64,000 nucleotides of DNA from Parapontixanthobacter aurantiacus (GTDB lineage: Bacteria; Pseudomonadota; Alphaproteobacteria; Sphingomonadales; Sphingomonadaceae). The first letter of the stretch is position 1; every line of letters begins with the position of its first letter. The notes under the pieces were generated by a model that ran no database searches, was not told the origin of the DNA, and worked only from the letters and a program-made list of their open reading frames with translations. Shown piece by piece: positions 8,393-18,867 of this stretch. The DNA lies in assembly GCF_009827635.1 (NCBI RefSeq), contig NZ_WTYW01000001.1:266001-330000 (forward strand), read 5' to 3'. The position numbers and the translations under genes are program-made.

Positions 8393-10072
8393 TTATTGCG
8401 AATCGCGCCGGTAGACGAGTTTGCCGCCGACCCACGTTTCGGCAACTTCCGCATCACGCAGATTGCGTTCGTTCGCCATCAGCGGATCGACATCGAGGAG
8501 GACGAAATCCGCTCGTTCGCCCGGAAGCAATCGTCCAAAGCGCCCCTCGGCGAAGCCGGCATATGCGCCATTCATCGTGTATCCGGCAAAAGCGCGCTCG
8601 CGCTCGATGGTCTCGTCCGGGCGCCAACCTCCGAAAGGTTCGCCGGCATCGTCCACACGCGAAATGGCGACGGCCATGCCGGTGAGCGGGTCGGGGCGCT
8701 CGACGGGAGCATCCGATCCCAGCGCCAGCGTCGCGCCGTTTTCCGCGATCGTCCGCCAGGCATAGGCACCGTCGAGGCGCTGCGGTCCAAGCCGGGCTTC
8801 CGCCATTACGCGGTCGGAGGTCTGGTGGACGGGTTGCATCGATGCGATGAGGCCGAGTTCGCCGAATTGGGAGAGTTCGCTGGGATCGACGACCTGTGCG
8901 TGCTCGACGCGCCAGCGCCTGTCGCCGGTATAGGTTTCCTGCAATTCGCGCACGGCGGACAGAACTTCGGCGTTTGCGGCGTCGCCGATGGCATGGATGG
9001 CGAGCTGGAAGTTCCCGATCGCGGCGCGGCTCATGCGATTGCGTAGCTGCGCCGGATCGAGCAACGGCAGGCCCGTATTGTCCGCATCGTCGGCATAGGG
9101 CTCCTTCAGCCATGCCCCCCGCGAGCCGAGTGCTCCGTCTAGATACAGCTTCACCCCGTTCAGCCGCAGTCGGTCGTCGTAAAGCCATGGGGTCGGGTTG
9201 CTGCCCGCGATGATGTCCATCGCCTCGACCCCGCCGGCATAGGCCATGATCCGCAAGGTAAGCGTGCCGGCATCTCCGGCCCGACGGTAAGCCTGCCAGT
9301 CCTCGATGGAGGTGCCCATATCGGCTGCTGCCGTCACGCCTTGCGCATGCAGAAGCTTCTGCGCTTCGCTCAGGGCAAGATCGCGTTCGGCAGGGCGGGG
9401 CGCCGGGATGTGCCGAGTGACCAGCGTTTCGGCGGCATCGACGAAGACGCCCGAAGGCTGGCCGTTTGCGAGCCGTTCGATCCTGCCGCCGTCGGGATCG
9501 GCAGTCTTGGCTGTAATGGCGGCGCGTTCGAGCGCGCGGCTGTTGGCCCATCCGGCATGACCGTCGACCCGCGTGAGATAGACCGGGCGGTCGGGGACGA
9601 CCGCGTCGAGCTCCGCCGCTGTGGGGAAGCGACCGAGGCCCCACTGCTCCTGGTTCCAGCCGCCACCCAGGATCCACGGACGTGACGGGTTCTCTTCCGC
9701 GAACCGGGCGATCGCCGCCAGTGCTTCGTCGAGCGATGCGGTTTGCGACAGGTCGAGGGTCAGGGCGCCGAAGCCGATGCCCATGACGTGCAGATGCGAA
9801 TCGATGAAACCTGGGGCCATCGTTCGCCCTTCGCCGTCGAGCCGATAGTCGACATCGCGGGGGAGGTCGTCGCCTCGCTCGAAGATCTCGGCAACCTTGC
9901 CATCGTCATCGACACGCAGCGCGACGAACCGGATTACTTCGCCCTCTTCGCCGAGAGTGATACCGTCGACGTTATCGACCAGCATATCGGCGGGGGCGGG
10001 AGCCGCCGAAAACGCCGCGGTCAGCATCGCCAACCCCGCGGCGGGTGCGCTTAAGTACCTTCTAGACATCAT
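8393..10072 (-). CDS. Exported amidohydrolase (YtcJ-like, amidohydrolase superfamily 3)
   Basis: 559 residues. The N-terminus MMSRRYLSAPAAGLAMLTAAFSAAPAPADM looks like a signal peptide, so the enzyme probably acts in the periplasm. GRTMAPGFIDSHLHVMGIG carries the metal-binding HxH of the amidohydrolase superfamily. Other family landmarks are WILGGGWNQEQW, DGHAGWANSRAL, LYLDGALGSRGAWLKEPY, IHAIGDAAN, RWRVEHAQVV and LALGSDAPVE with the catalytic Asp. This matches the YtcJ-type family of predicted metal-dependent hydrolases. The substrate cannot be read from the sequence. It stands alone, divergent from ilvA. Confidence 0.88.
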   Translation of the reverse strand: MMSRRYLSAPAAGLAMLTAAFSAAPAPADMLVDNVDGITLGEEGEVIRFVALRVDDDGKVAEIFERGDDLPRDVDYRLDGEGRTMAPGFIDSHLHVMGIGFGALTLDLSQTASLDEALAAIARFAEENPSRPWILGGGWNQEQWGLGRFPTAAELDAVVPDRPVYLTRVDGHAGWANSRALERAAITAKTADPDGGRIERLANGQPSGVFVDAAETLVTRHIPAPRPAERDLALSEAQKLLHAQGVTAAADMGTSIEDWQAYRRAGDAGTLTLRIMAYAGGVEAMDIIAGSNPTPWLYDDRLRLNGVKLYLDGALGSRGAWLKEPYADDADNTGLPLLDPAQLRNRMSRAAIGNFQLAIHAIGDAANAEVLSAVRELQETYTGDRRWRVEHAQVVDPSELSQFGELGLIASMQPVHQTSDRVMAEARLGPQRLDGAYAWRTIAENGATLALGSDAPVERPDPLTGMAVAISRVDDAGEPFGGWRPDETIERERAFAGYTMNGAYAGFAEGRFGRLLPGERADFVLLDVDPLMANERNLRDAEVAETWVGGKLVYRRDSQ

Positions 10073-10204
10073 TGTGACCCTCGTTTTCAGTCTGGTTTTG
10101 CGTTCGGGCGTGGCCCCTTGGCGGTGACCCGTGAAGGCGAATTATCGCAAGCGCAAATGCTAATCGCATTGCACTCGAACGGCGGCTTGCCTACCCCCGA
10201 AAAC

Positions 10205-11461
10205 ATGAAAACGCAGCAGATGACCGCGCATTCCAAGGTTCCGGGCAGGGACGCACTGACGATCGCCGATATTGAGGCGGCGGCAAAGCGGATCGGCGAT
10301 GCCGTCGTGAAGACGCCGATGATGCACTCGAAGACCCTCTCCGACATCACCGGCGCGCAGATCTGGCTGAAGTTCGAAAATCAGCAATTTACAGCGGCTT
10401 ACAAGGAGCGGGGTGCGCTCAACGCGCTGTTGCTGCTGCCCGAAGAACAGCGGCAGCGCGGGGTAATCGCGGCCTCGGCCGGCAACCATTCGCAGGGTCT
10501 CAGCTATCATGGAACGCGGCTGGGCACACCGGTGACGATCGTCATGCCGCGCACCACTCCGACGGTGAAGGTGATGCAAACAGAGCGGGTGGGCGGTACG
10601 GTCGTGCTGCACGGAGAGACGTTCGACGATGCCTCCGAACATGCCCGCCGCCTGGAACAGGAACTTGGTCTTACCTTCATCCACCCGTTCGATGACCCTG
10701 ACGTTGCTGCGGGGCAGGGAACTGTCGCGCTCGAGATGATGGAGATCGTACCGGATCTCGACTGCCTCGTCGTGCCGATCGGCGGCGGCGGACTGATGAG
10801 CGGCATGGCGACTGCCGCCCGCGCGCTGTCCGACGACATCAGGCTCGTAGGGGTGCAGGCCGCCCTCTATCCCTCCATGTATGGAGCGATGAAGGACGAA
10901 ACGGTGGTCTGCGGAGGAGACACGCTGGCGGAAGGGATCGCCGTCAAGGCACCCGGGCGGTTCACCAGCAAGATCATCCGCGAATTGGTCGACGAGATTG
11001 TCTTGGTCGATGAGGGGGCGCTCGAAAGCGCGGTTTCGCTGCTTCTTCAGATCGAGAAGACCGTCGTCGAAGGCGCTGGCGCAGCAGGTCTCGCAGCGGT
11101 GATGTCGAACCCTGAGAAATTCGCAGGCTCGAAGGTCGGCCTCGTCCTGTGCGGCGGAAACATCGATACGCGCTTGCTCGCGAACGTCCTCCTGCGCGAC
11201 CTTGCCCGTCAAGGACGCCTTGCGCGGTTGCAGATCACGCTACAGGATCGCCCGGGCGCACTTTACAAGGTGATGCGCGAATTCGACGAGCACAACGTCA
11301 ACATCATCGAAATCTACCATCAGCGAATATTCACGACGCTGCCTGCGAAGGGACTGATTACGGACATCGAATGCGAAGCGCGTGACCGCCAGCAAATCGA
11401 TCGCCTGATCGAATCGCTGAGAGCGAAGGACTATGTCGTGACCCCCGTGGAACTCGGATAA
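10205..11461 (+). CDS. ilvA: Threonine ammonia-lyase with C-terminal ACT domain
   Basis: PLP enzyme deaminating threonine to 2-oxobutyrate, the first step toward isoleucine. 418 residues from ATG 10205. The PLP lysine is in QFTAAYKERGALN (Lys67), the phosphate-binding glycine loop is PIGGGGLMSG, and ASAGNHSQGLSYHG is typical. The C-terminal part (about 340-418, LQITLQDRPGALYKVMREFDEHNVNIIEI) is a single ACT domain, as in the shorter threonine dehydratases rather than E. coli IlvA with its longer tail. The start is uncertain: ATGs at 10157 and 10220 and an upstream TTG are in frame, and none has a strong ribosome site. Confidence 0.93.
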   Translation: MKTQQMTAHSKVPGRDALTIADIEAAAKRIGDAVVKTPMMHSKTLSDITGAQIWLKFENQQFTAAYKERGALNALLLLPEEQRQRGVIAASAGNHSQGLSYHGTRLGTPVTIVMPRTTPTVKVMQTERVGGTVVLHGETFDDASEHARRLEQELGLTFIHPFDDPDVAAGQGTVALEMMEIVPDLDCLVVPIGGGGLMSGMATAARALSDDIRLVGVQAALYPSMYGAMKDETVVCGGDTLAEGIAVKAPGRFTSKIIRELVDEIVLVDEGALESAVSLLLQIEKTVVEGAGAAGLAAVMSNPEKFAGSKVGLVLCGGNIDTRLLANVLLRDLARQGRLARLQITLQDRPGALYKVMREFDEHNVNIIEIYHQRIFTTLPAKGLITDIECEARDRQQIDRLIESLRAKDYVVTPVELG

Positions 11462-11528
11462 TCTGCTGGAAAATCAAGATTGATGGTTAACTGCTTTTGC
11501 ATCGGGAACGAAACGGTTTAGACAGGTC

Positions 11529-11543
11529 TTAAGAAATCGTTAC
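11529..11543. promoter_or_regulatory. CtrA-like site upstream of bpt
   Basis: TTAA-N7-TTAC, one base from the CtrA consensus, 35 bases before the GTG of bpt in an AT-richer 116-base intergenic stretch. The position fits a promoter-proximal regulator site, but the match is short. Confidence 0.25.
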
Positions 11544-11577
11544 CGACTCAATTCGATGCAAAGGTTCGCAAGAAGAC

Positions 11578-12423
11578 GTGACTGCCCCGATCCGTTTCCC
11601 CCGATTTTTCGTGACCAGCCCGGCCCCTTGTCCGTACCTTCCCGGCAAGACGGAGCGGAAGGTCTTCACGGAGCTTAAGGGAAGCGACACCGACGAGTTG
11701 AACGAGGCTCTTGGCCGGATCGGTTTTCGGCGCAGCCAGACGGTCGCCTACCGCCCGAGTTGTATCGACTGCAACGCTTGTGTTTCCGTTCGTATCCTCG
11801 CCGAGGAGTTCGCTGGCTCGAAGAGTCAGAAGCGCCTTTTAAAAGCCAATGCCGACCTCGAGGCGCATGAATGTCGTCCCTGGGCGACGGCGGAGCAGTT
11901 CGATCTGCTTCAGCGCTATCTCGCCGTACGTCATCCGGGCGGCGGCATGGCTTCGATGGAAGACAGCGACTATGCCGACATGGTCGAGCATACGCCCGTT
12001 TCCAGCAACGTCATAGAATACCGCGAACCGGCCACGACACCCGGCGGCAAGGGGCGGCTGGTTGCGGCCTGCCTGACGGACTATCAGGGCGACGGCCTTT
12101 CGATGATTTACAGTTTCTACGATCCAGCGCATAAGGACCGCTCGGGTCTTGGCAATTATATTATTCTCGATCATATCCGCCGGGCGAAGCAGATGGGCCT
12201 CCCGTATGTTTACCTGGGTTACTGGGTCAACGGGTCGGACCGGATGCAGTACAAGATCCGTTTTCGTCCGATGGAAAGGCTCACCCGTGACGGATGGGAA
12301 CGGATTTCCGACGACGAACAGGATCGGCTTATCGCGCTTGCCGTGCGTCGCGCGGAGCGGAGCGAACGTGAACCACGTCCTGCAAAGGACGGGAAGCGGG
12401 TCGTCAGCGAGAACGAAGACTGA
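11578..12423 (+). CDS. bpt: Aspartate/glutamate leucyltransferase (Bpt, N-end rule)
   Basis: Transfers leucine from Leu-tRNA to proteins beginning with Asp or Glu, marking them for ClpAP degradation. The 281-residue protein belongs to the ATE/Bpt family: N-terminal [24 protein letters not shown] with the Cys pair [11 protein letters not shown] near residues 62-68, and the C-terminal GNAT-like half ([51 protein letters not shown]). Bacterial members of this type are Bpt rather than arginyltransferase. The start is GTG 11578. Its 3' end overlaps the start proposed for tamA by 56 bases in another frame. Confidence 0.92.
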   Translation: MTAPIRFPRFFVTSPAPCPYLPGKTERKVFTELKGSDTDELNEALGRIGFRRSQTVAYRPSCIDCNACVSVRILAEEFAGSKSQKRLLKANADLEAHECRPWATAEQFDLLQRYLAVRHPGGGMASMEDSDYADMVEHTPVSSNVIEYREPATTPGGKGRLVAACLTDYQGDGLSMIYSFYDPAHKDRSGLGNYIILDHIRRAKQMGLPYVYLGYWVNGSDRMQYKIRFRPMERLTRDGWERISDDEQDRLIALAVRRAERSEREPRPAKDGKRVVSENED

Positions 12424-14632
12424 GAGCAGGCGTTCGTCGCGCTGCCTGCGCAGCGTCTGTTTCTCGCTTACAGCCACTCTCGTTTTTCAATCGGCGGCTT
12501 CGGCACAAGACCGCGATGTTCCCGAGCGTCTAGAAGAGTTGATTCCCGACGAAGCCGTCGAAAACCCCGAAGCATGGGCGACGCAAGGGGCGCCGGCTTC
12601 CCCTCTCGATGCCGAGGATGTGCTGGAGGCCGATACCGAAGGCGACGTCCAAGAGGTCGCGGAAGAAGCGGCCGCAGCCATCGATCCGGGCGCGCCCCTT
12701 CCCGAAACGCCGCTTGCCAATCTTCCGGGTCTCGGCCTTGCGTGGCCCGACGAATTCGAACTGGCCGAGATCGAGTTAGTCGAACCCGATGGTTCGGTCG
12801 ATCTCGCCGACCTCGATGAAGCGCCCATAGCGCCTGTCGGAGACAAAGACATTTTTCGCGTCGGCGATGAACTGGCACTCACCTTTCCCGACGATGACGA
12901 CGCCTTTCCCGAACGCACCGAATTTCTCGAGCGCTTCGAAAGCCTCTCGACGATCGAGGAGCTGGACAGGGACGGCGATAACCTTTCGCTCCTTGCGGCA
13001 AGAGCTCGCGAGGACGAGGAGTTGCTGACGCGGCTCTTGCAGATCTACGGTTATTACGATGCGCAGATTATTCGCAATGTCGGCGAGGGGCCGGGCGATC
13101 CGGACGACGCGGCGGCAGTCCGGTTCGACGTCGTCCCAGGCCAGCGATATCGCTTCGGCGCGGTCGATCTGGGCGCACTGAACGAGGATGCGGAAGCCGA
13201 AGCATTCCGGCAGCAGTTCGACATATCGAGCGGCGACTTTCTTTCCAGCGACAGGATCGTCGCGGAACGTGAAGAACTCGACATCGCATTGGGCGAAACC
13301 GGCTATCCTTTCGCGCGCATCAGCCAGCCCAGCCTGCTGATCGATCACGATCGACGCGAGGGAGACCTCGACATGCCGGTGGCCCCCGGCGGCCGATATG
13401 CGTTCGGTAATATTACCTCGAACAGACCCGAGTTCCTGTCGGGCGAACATCTTGAGACCATTGCGCGCTTCGAGGAAGGCGATCTCTACCAGCGCAGCCT
13501 CGAACTCGATCTGCGCCGCGCAATTACTGCGACGGGTATCGTCTCTTCGGTAGATGTGTCGGTCCGCGAAGTCGCCCCGCCGGTCGGCGATACGCCGGGC
13601 CGGGTAGCGCTCGACGTCGAACTGACCGAAGCACCGCTCAGGACCATCGCCGGAGCGATCGGTTACGGATCGGAAGAAGGCTTGCGGGTTCAGGCAAGCT
13701 GGGAGCATCGCAATCTGTTCCCGCCCGAGGGGGCGTTTCGCGTGCGCGGCATCATTGGCACGCAAGAGCAACTTGCAGGCATCACCCTGCGCAAGAGCAA
13801 TTTCGGGGGCCGGGACCGTGTGCTAAACCTCGATGCTTTCGCCAGTACGATCGACAGCCCGGCTTTCGATGCCAATACGGCCTCGTTCATTGCGACCTAC
13901 GAACAGACATCGACCCTGATTTACCAGAAGCCGCTAAGCTGGAGTTTCGGTATCGAACTTGTCGCGACCGACGAACGGCCGGCTCCGATCGATGGCGTGA
14001 CGAATCCCAGAGAGACCTTCTTCGTCGCGGCTTTGCCCGCTTCCGCCCTGATCGATACGACCGACAGCCTCCTCGATCCGACGCGAGGTTTTCGGCTTGG
14101 CGGGCGCCTGTCCCCGGAAATCAGCCGCAACGAGAACTTGAACCAGCAAAGTTTCTTTCTGCGTGGACAGGTCGATGCCAGCACGTACCGAAGCGTCATG
14201 CAGAACGTCGTCCTCGCCGCGCGAACCCGCTTTGCGAGCATCCCCGGCGGCCCGACCGACAATCTTGCGCCGTCACGCCGCCTCTATGCAGGCGGGGGCG
14301 GATCTGTCCGCGGCTACGGCTATCGCCAGATCGGACCGAGCGATGCTTTGGGCGAAACCAACGGGGGCCGTTCGCTCGTCGAGGTTTCCGCTGAAGCACG
14401 CATCCGCACGGGCTTGTTCGACGGGGCGGTCTCCATCGTTCCGTTCCTCGATGCAGGGTCCGTCGGCGTGGAGACGTTGCCGGATTTCGAAACGATACGC
14501 TTCGGGGCGGGGATCGGTCTACGGTATCATACGAGTTTCGGGCCGATCCGCGTCGATGTCGGCGCTCCGCTCAATCCAGGGCCGGACGACAGCCCGGTTG
14601 CCGTTTACGTTTCGCTCGGTCAGGCTTTCTGA
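12368..14632 (+). CDS. tamA: TamA-like Omp85 outer-membrane assembly protein
   Basis: Outer-membrane barrel of the translocation and assembly module, working with TamB encoded next. From GTG 12368 it has 754 residues: a signal peptide with a long basic N-region (cleavage near ASA-Q, residue 46), about 120 acidic low-complexity residues, POTRA-like repeats (for example [28 protein letters not shown]), then an Omp85 barrel ([25 protein letters not shown] to the end) with [19 protein letters not shown], the VRGY-type lid-lock motif. It ends in Phe, as outer-membrane barrels do. The GTG is the only plausible start before the signal sequence and overlaps bpt. The stop overlaps the tamB start (TGATG). 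Confidence 0.9.
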   Translation: MNHVLQRTGSGSSARTKTESRRSSRCLRSVCFSLTATLVFQSAASAQDRDVPERLEELIPDEAVENPEAWATQGAPASPLDAEDVLEADTEGDVQEVAEEAAAAIDPGAPLPETPLANLPGLGLAWPDEFELAEIELVEPDGSVDLADLDEAPIAPVGDKDIFRVGDELALTFPDDDDAFPERTEFLERFESLSTIEELDRDGDNLSLLAARAREDEELLTRLLQIYGYYDAQIIRNVGEGPGDPDDAAAVRFDVVPGQRYRFGAVDLGALNEDAEAEAFRQQFDISSGDFLSSDRIVAEREELDIALGETGYPFARISQPSLLIDHDRREGDLDMPVAPGGRYAFGNITSNRPEFLSGEHLETIARFEEGDLYQRSLELDLRRAITATGIVSSVDVSVREVAPPVGDTPGRVALDVELTEAPLRTIAGAIGYGSEEGLRVQASWEHRNLFPPEGAFRVRGIIGTQEQLAGITLRKSNFGGRDRVLNLDAFASTIDSPAFDANTASFIATYEQTSTLIYQKPLSWSFGIELVATDERPAPIDGVTNPRETFFVAALPASALIDTTDSLLDPTRGFRLGGRLSPEISRNENLNQQSFFLRGQVDASTYRSVMQNVVLAARTRFASIPGGPTDNLAPSRRLYAGGGGSVRGYGYRQIGPSDALGETNGGRSLVEVSAEARIRTGLFDGAVSIVPFLDAGSVGVETLPDFETIRFGAGIGLRYHTSFGPIRVDVGAPLNPGPDDSPVAVYVSLGQAF

Positions 14633-17600
14633 TGGCCGAACCGGTCCTGGAAAATGACGAGTTTGAACAGGAAAACGAGTTCGGCTTTCGTTCGAACCGG
14701 GTAAAACGCGTCGCCAAATGGCTGGGATTAATCCTGCTTGCCGTCGCCTTGCTGCTCGCAGCATTCGCCGTATTTCTGAACACCTCAGCAGGGCAGCGCT
14801 TCATAGCGGACAGGATCGGGGGCGTGGAAACGCAATCGGGCCTCAGCATTGCGATCGGACGCGTGGAAGGAAGCCTGTTCCGCGATGCAACTCTATACGA
14901 CGTCGAACTGTCCGACCCGCAGGGCGTATTCCTGACCATCCCCGAAGCGCGGCTCGACTGGCGACCGTTCGCTTACTTTCGAAACCTCGTCGACATACGC
15001 AGCATTTCCGCGCGCCGTGCGACGCTGTTGCGCTTGCCCGAACTGAGGGAGAGCGATGACGACAGTCCAATCATTCCCGATATCGATATTAGCATCGACA
15101 GCTTCGACATCCAGCGCCTTACACTTGCCCCCGGTGTTGCCGGAAATGTAGGCCGGCAGGTGGACTTGCGAGGGCGGGCGAACCTCGATGGCGAACAGGT
15201 TGAGCTTCGCGCTGCCGGTCGGCTCGGAGAGCAAGATCGGTTGGCGGTCGTGTTGATGGCCCGACCGGAGGACGACCTCTTCGACCTTTCGCTCGATTAC
15301 CGTGCGCCCCAAAACGGCGTGCTGGCGGGACTTCTCGGAGCCGAGGCGTCCTACCGGGCTGTCATTGCTGGAGAAGGACGGTGGTCTCGATGGAATGGCG
15401 GCATCGCGATCGATCGTGCCGGGCAAAGGATCGGTGCTTTCCGCCTGACCAACAGGGCAGGGCGGCTGGGACTGGTGGGACAGACCGATCTGTCCGACGT
15501 TACGACGGGTTTGTTGCAGGACCTGCTCGGTGCAACAGCGTCGCTGCGCGCTTATGCGACCGTAGAAGAGCGCCTCGTCGACGCACGTCTGGCGTTTCGA
15601 ACTGCGGCGTTGAGAGGCAAGGCCGCTGGTGAGATTGATCTGGCGGAAAACGCATTTCGCGATTTCGACGTGATGGTTCAGCCCGTCAGAACGGACCTCT
15701 TCGGTCCCGAGATACGGCTCGAGAATGCGCGTCTCGCGGCTACGTTGGATGGACCGTTCGACCAGACGGACATCGAACACCTTTTCGCAGCCGAACGGAT
15801 CGTCCTTGGTTCGACAAGCCTTCGTGACGTATCACATTCCGGAAGGTTGAATAGGCAGGGAAGGCGCTGGACGCTGCCGGTTAACCTCGCCGTTGTCCGC
15901 GTGACAACAGGCAATGCATTGTTTGACCCGCAACTAAGCAACGGGCGCGTAGCCGGAAACCTCGTCCTCGACGGTAACCGCTTGATCAGCGACGGTCTGG
16001 CGGTTCGTTTCCCCGAATTGCGAGCGGACCTGGCCTTGCGCGGAGATGTGAGAACAGGCGACTACCGGTTCACCGGCCCTGTGGACGTGGCTAATCTGCA
16101 GCTCGAGGACGTCGGCCGTCTGAGCGGAACGGCTCAGATCGCGCTCAACCTCGGCAACGACAACCCGTGGACGTTGCGATCGCAGATTTCCGGCTTGGTC
16201 GATCCGGTAACCAACGGGACGATCGCCAATCTGGCCGGCCCGCGCATAGCGGTACAAGGCGGACTGACGATCGGCGGAAATGCGCCTTTGGTTTTCCGTG
16301 ATCTGCGCCTCGACGCGGCGAATGTCGACATGCTGCTTGATGGTCGGATAGAGGATGGAACCACCCGGGTTGCGGGCCGAGGGCGGCACGTCAGGTTCGG
16401 CGCTTTCGATGTCGAAGCCGGGATTGGCGAGAGCGGGCCGAGCGCGGTCCTGCTGTTTGAAAGTCCGTTTCCAGCCGCCGGACTACGCGATGTTCGGCTT
16501 GCCATTGCCCCAGATAACGATGGCTTGTCGATCGCAACGCAGGGGCAATCGTCGCTTGGTGAGTTTGCAGGCAATCTCAATCTTTTCGCGCCCGAGGATG
16601 GACCGACGCGGATAGCGATAGAAGACATGCGGGTCTGGCAAACGGACGTTGCTGGCGTGCTTTCCCTGACGCAAACCGGTCTCTCCGGAGACTTGTCGCT
16701 TTCGGGTGGCGGCCTCGATGGAACGGTTGATCTTGCACCTTCCCCCGCGGGCCAAAGGCTCGGGCTGTCGTTATCGGCGCGCGACGCTTCGTTTGCAGGA
16801 GAAGTTCCGATCTCCATCGCACAAGCCGAGGTGGAGGCATACGGCGTGCTTGGCGATCGCACCACACTTGAAGGGAACCTCCGGGCTGCGGGGCTGAGCT
16901 ATGGAAATTTCTTCATCGGCCGTCTGGCCGCTACCGGCGAGCTGAACGACGGCGTCGGTAGCGTCACGGCATCCATCGCCGGACGACGCAGCAGCCGGTT
17001 TGCGCTGCAGTTGAACGCGGCCATCAGGCCTGAGCGGATCGATGTCGTGGCGCGCGGCGAGTATGGAAACCGTCGCATCTCCATGCCCCGCCGGGCGGTT
17101 CTTACAAAGCTTTCGAATGGCGCATGGAACCTTGCGCGATCCCAGATTAGCTACGGGCAGGGTGCAATCGTCGCCGAAGGAATCTTGGGCGATCCGGGCG
17201 AATTGAGATTGGATCTTGGTCTATCGCAATTGCCGCTCTCGTTGGCCGATGTCGTTTTCTCGGATATCGGTCTCGGCGGGACGATGTCGGGCCGGATAGA
17301 CTATCGCGTCGGAGATAGCGGCCTACCGAATGCCGATATACGACTGAAGATAGACGACCTGACGCGTTCGGGACTCGTTCTCACCTCTGCGCCAATCGAT
17401 CTCGCTCTCGTCGGAAGAGTGACCTCAACCAGCGCAGCGGCGAGAGCGGTCCTGAACGAAGGCAGCGAACGTCGCGGAAGGGTTCAGGTGCGAATAGACA
17501 GATTGCCGACCACGGGTTCGCTCGGAGAAAGACTGCGGCTCGGCAATTTGTTCGCCCAATTGCGGTATGCTGGACGGGCCGATGCCCTGTGGCGCCTCGC

Positions 17601-18861
17601 CGCGATCGATGCCTTCGATATGACCGGGCCCGTCGCGCTTGCCGCCGATTTTCGCGGAAGTATCGCTAACCCGCGCGTTCGCGGATCGATTAGCAGTGAT
17701 AATCTTCGACTGCGAAGCGGCGTTTCCGGCACGGACATACGAGACGTGTCGGTGGATGGACGCTTTACCGGATCGCGATTGCAATTGACGCGCTTTGCGG
17801 GATCGACGGCGAATGGCGGAACGCTGACGGGCAGTGGTATCGTCGATCTGGCGGGGCTGGGTGAGCGGGTCGAGCGTAGGAGCCTGCGCGTTCGCGGGCC
17901 GCGGCTTGACCTTCGCGCGAATGCTCAGCGTGCCCGCCTCGTCAATGCGAACGGTTTAAGCGCGACAGTCAGCGGCCCCTTGCGCATCGTTTCCAACGGT
18001 TTTGGTGGCACGATCGCCGGACGTTTGCGGATCAACCGCGCCTCGTGGTCATTGGGGCGGGCCGCGGCCGAAGCGGACCTGCCAAGAATCGCAACGCGCG
18101 AGATCAACATTCCGCCCGATATTGCTCCGACGGTCGCCGGGGGGCGGCCCTGGCGTTATCTCATCGACGCGCGGGGGCCGAGCAGGATAGACGTCGACGG
18201 TCTCGGGCTGGACAGCGAATGGGGGGCCGATATCATCCTGCGCGGAACGACCGACAATCCGCGAATAGGTGGACAGGCGACGGTCGTTAGAGGTGCCTAC
18301 AATTTTGCCGGAACGCGGTTCGAACTCACTCGCGGGCGCATCGCTTTCGACGAGGATACTGCGATCGATCCGAGGCTCGATATCATTGCGGAAACGCAGG
18401 AGAACGATCTTGACGTCACCGTGAACGTTCAGGGGAGCGCTCAGCAGCCCGAGGTGTCGTTCAGTTCGGTACCGGCGCTTCCCCAAGAGGAAATTCTCGC
18501 ACGTCTGCTATTCGGCGGTTCGATTACCTCGCTCTCGGCGACCGATGCCTTGCAACTCGGATCGGCCGTTGCATCCCTGCAGGGAGGGGGCGGGGGGCTC
18601 GACCCCATAAACCAGTTGAGAACCGCCATTGGGCTCGACCGGCTTCGTTTCGTAGGGGCCGACCCCGTTCTGGATCGCGGAACGGGCGTCGCCTTCGGCA
18701 AGAACATCGGACGGCGAGTCTATGTCGAAATCATCACCGACGGCCGCGGTTACAGTGCGACCGAGGTAGAGTTCCGCGTGACAAGGTGGCTGTCGCTGCT
18801 CGCAACCGTCTCGACGATCGGACGCGAAAGCGCCGTCGCCGAGATCAGCCGCGATTATTGA
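14632..18861 (+). CDS. tamB: Translocation and assembly module protein TamB
   Basis: 1409-residue AsmA-like bridge protein anchored in the inner membrane and spanning the periplasm to TamA. It is implicated in outer-membrane protein assembly and phospholipid transport. One membrane helix lies at about residues 29-48 (LGLILLAVALLLAAFAVFL). A very long region rich in beta-strand follows, and the C-terminal TamB (DUF490) domain is clear from about 1060 on: ADIILRGTTDNPRIGGQATVVRGAYNFAGTRFELTRGRIAFDEDTAIDPRLDI, EEILARLLFGGSITSLSATDALQL. The ATG overlaps the tamA stop by one base, so the two are made together. Confidence 0.94.
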   Translation: MAEPVLENDEFEQENEFGFRSNRVKRVAKWLGLILLAVALLLAAFAVFLNTSAGQRFIADRIGGVETQSGLSIAIGRVEGSLFRDATLYDVELSDPQGVFLTIPEARLDWRPFAYFRNLVDIRSISARRATLLRLPELRESDDDSPIIPDIDISIDSFDIQRLTLAPGVAGNVGRQVDLRGRANLDGEQVELRAAGRLGEQDRLAVVLMARPEDDLFDLSLDYRAPQNGVLAGLLGAEASYRAVIAGEGRWSRWNGGIAIDRAGQRIGAFRLTNRAGRLGLVGQTDLSDVTTGLLQDLLGATASLRAYATVEERLVDARLAFRTAALRGKAAGEIDLAENAFRDFDVMVQPVRTDLFGPEIRLENARLAATLDGPFDQTDIEHLFAAERIVLGSTSLRDVSHSGRLNRQGRRWTLPVNLAVVRVTTGNALFDPQLSNGRVAGNLVLDGNRLISDGLAVRFPELRADLALRGDVRTGDYRFTGPVDVANLQLEDVGRLSGTAQIALNLGNDNPWTLRSQISGLVDPVTNGTIANLAGPRIAVQGGLTIGGNAPLVFRDLRLDAANVDMLLDGRIEDGTTRVAGRGRHVRFGAFDVEAGIGESGPSAVLLFESPFPAAGLRDVRLAIAPDNDGLSIATQGQSSLGEFAGNLNLFAPEDGPTRIAIEDMRVWQTDVAGVLSLTQTGLSGDLSLSGGGLDGTVDLAPSPAGQRLGLSLSARDASFAGEVPISIAQAEVEAYGVLGDRTTLEGNLRAAGLSYGNFFIGRLAATGELNDGVGSVTASIAGRRSSRFALQLNAAIRPERIDVVARGEYGNRRISMPRRAVLTKLSNGAWNLARSQISYGQGAIVAEGILGDPGELRLDLGLSQLPLSLADVVFSDIGLGGTMSGRIDYRVGDSGLPNADIRLKIDDLTRSGLVLTSAPIDLALVGRVTSTSAAARAVLNEGSERRGRVQVRIDRLPTTGSLGERLRLGNLFAQLRYAGRADALWRLAAIDAFDMTGPVALAADFRGSIANPRVRGSISSDNLRLRSGVSGTDIRDVSVDGRFTGSRLQLTRFAGSTANGGTLTGSGIVDLAGLGERVERRSLRVRGPRLDLRANAQRARLVNANGLSATVSGPLRIVSNGFGGTIAGRLRINRASWSLGRAAAEADLPRIATREINIPPDIAPTVAGGRPWRYLIDARGPSRIDVDGLGLDSEWGADIILRGTTDNPRIGGQATVVRGAYNFAGTRFELTRGRIAFDEDTAIDPRLDIIAETQENDLDVTVNVQGSAQQPEVSFSSVPALPQEEILARLLFGGSITSLSATDALQLGSAVASLQGGGGGLDPINQLRTAIGLDRLRFVGADPVLDRGTGVAFGKNIGRRVYVEIITDGRGYSATEVEFRVTRWLSLLATVSTIGRESAVAEISRDY

Positions 18862-18867
18862 TCCGCG

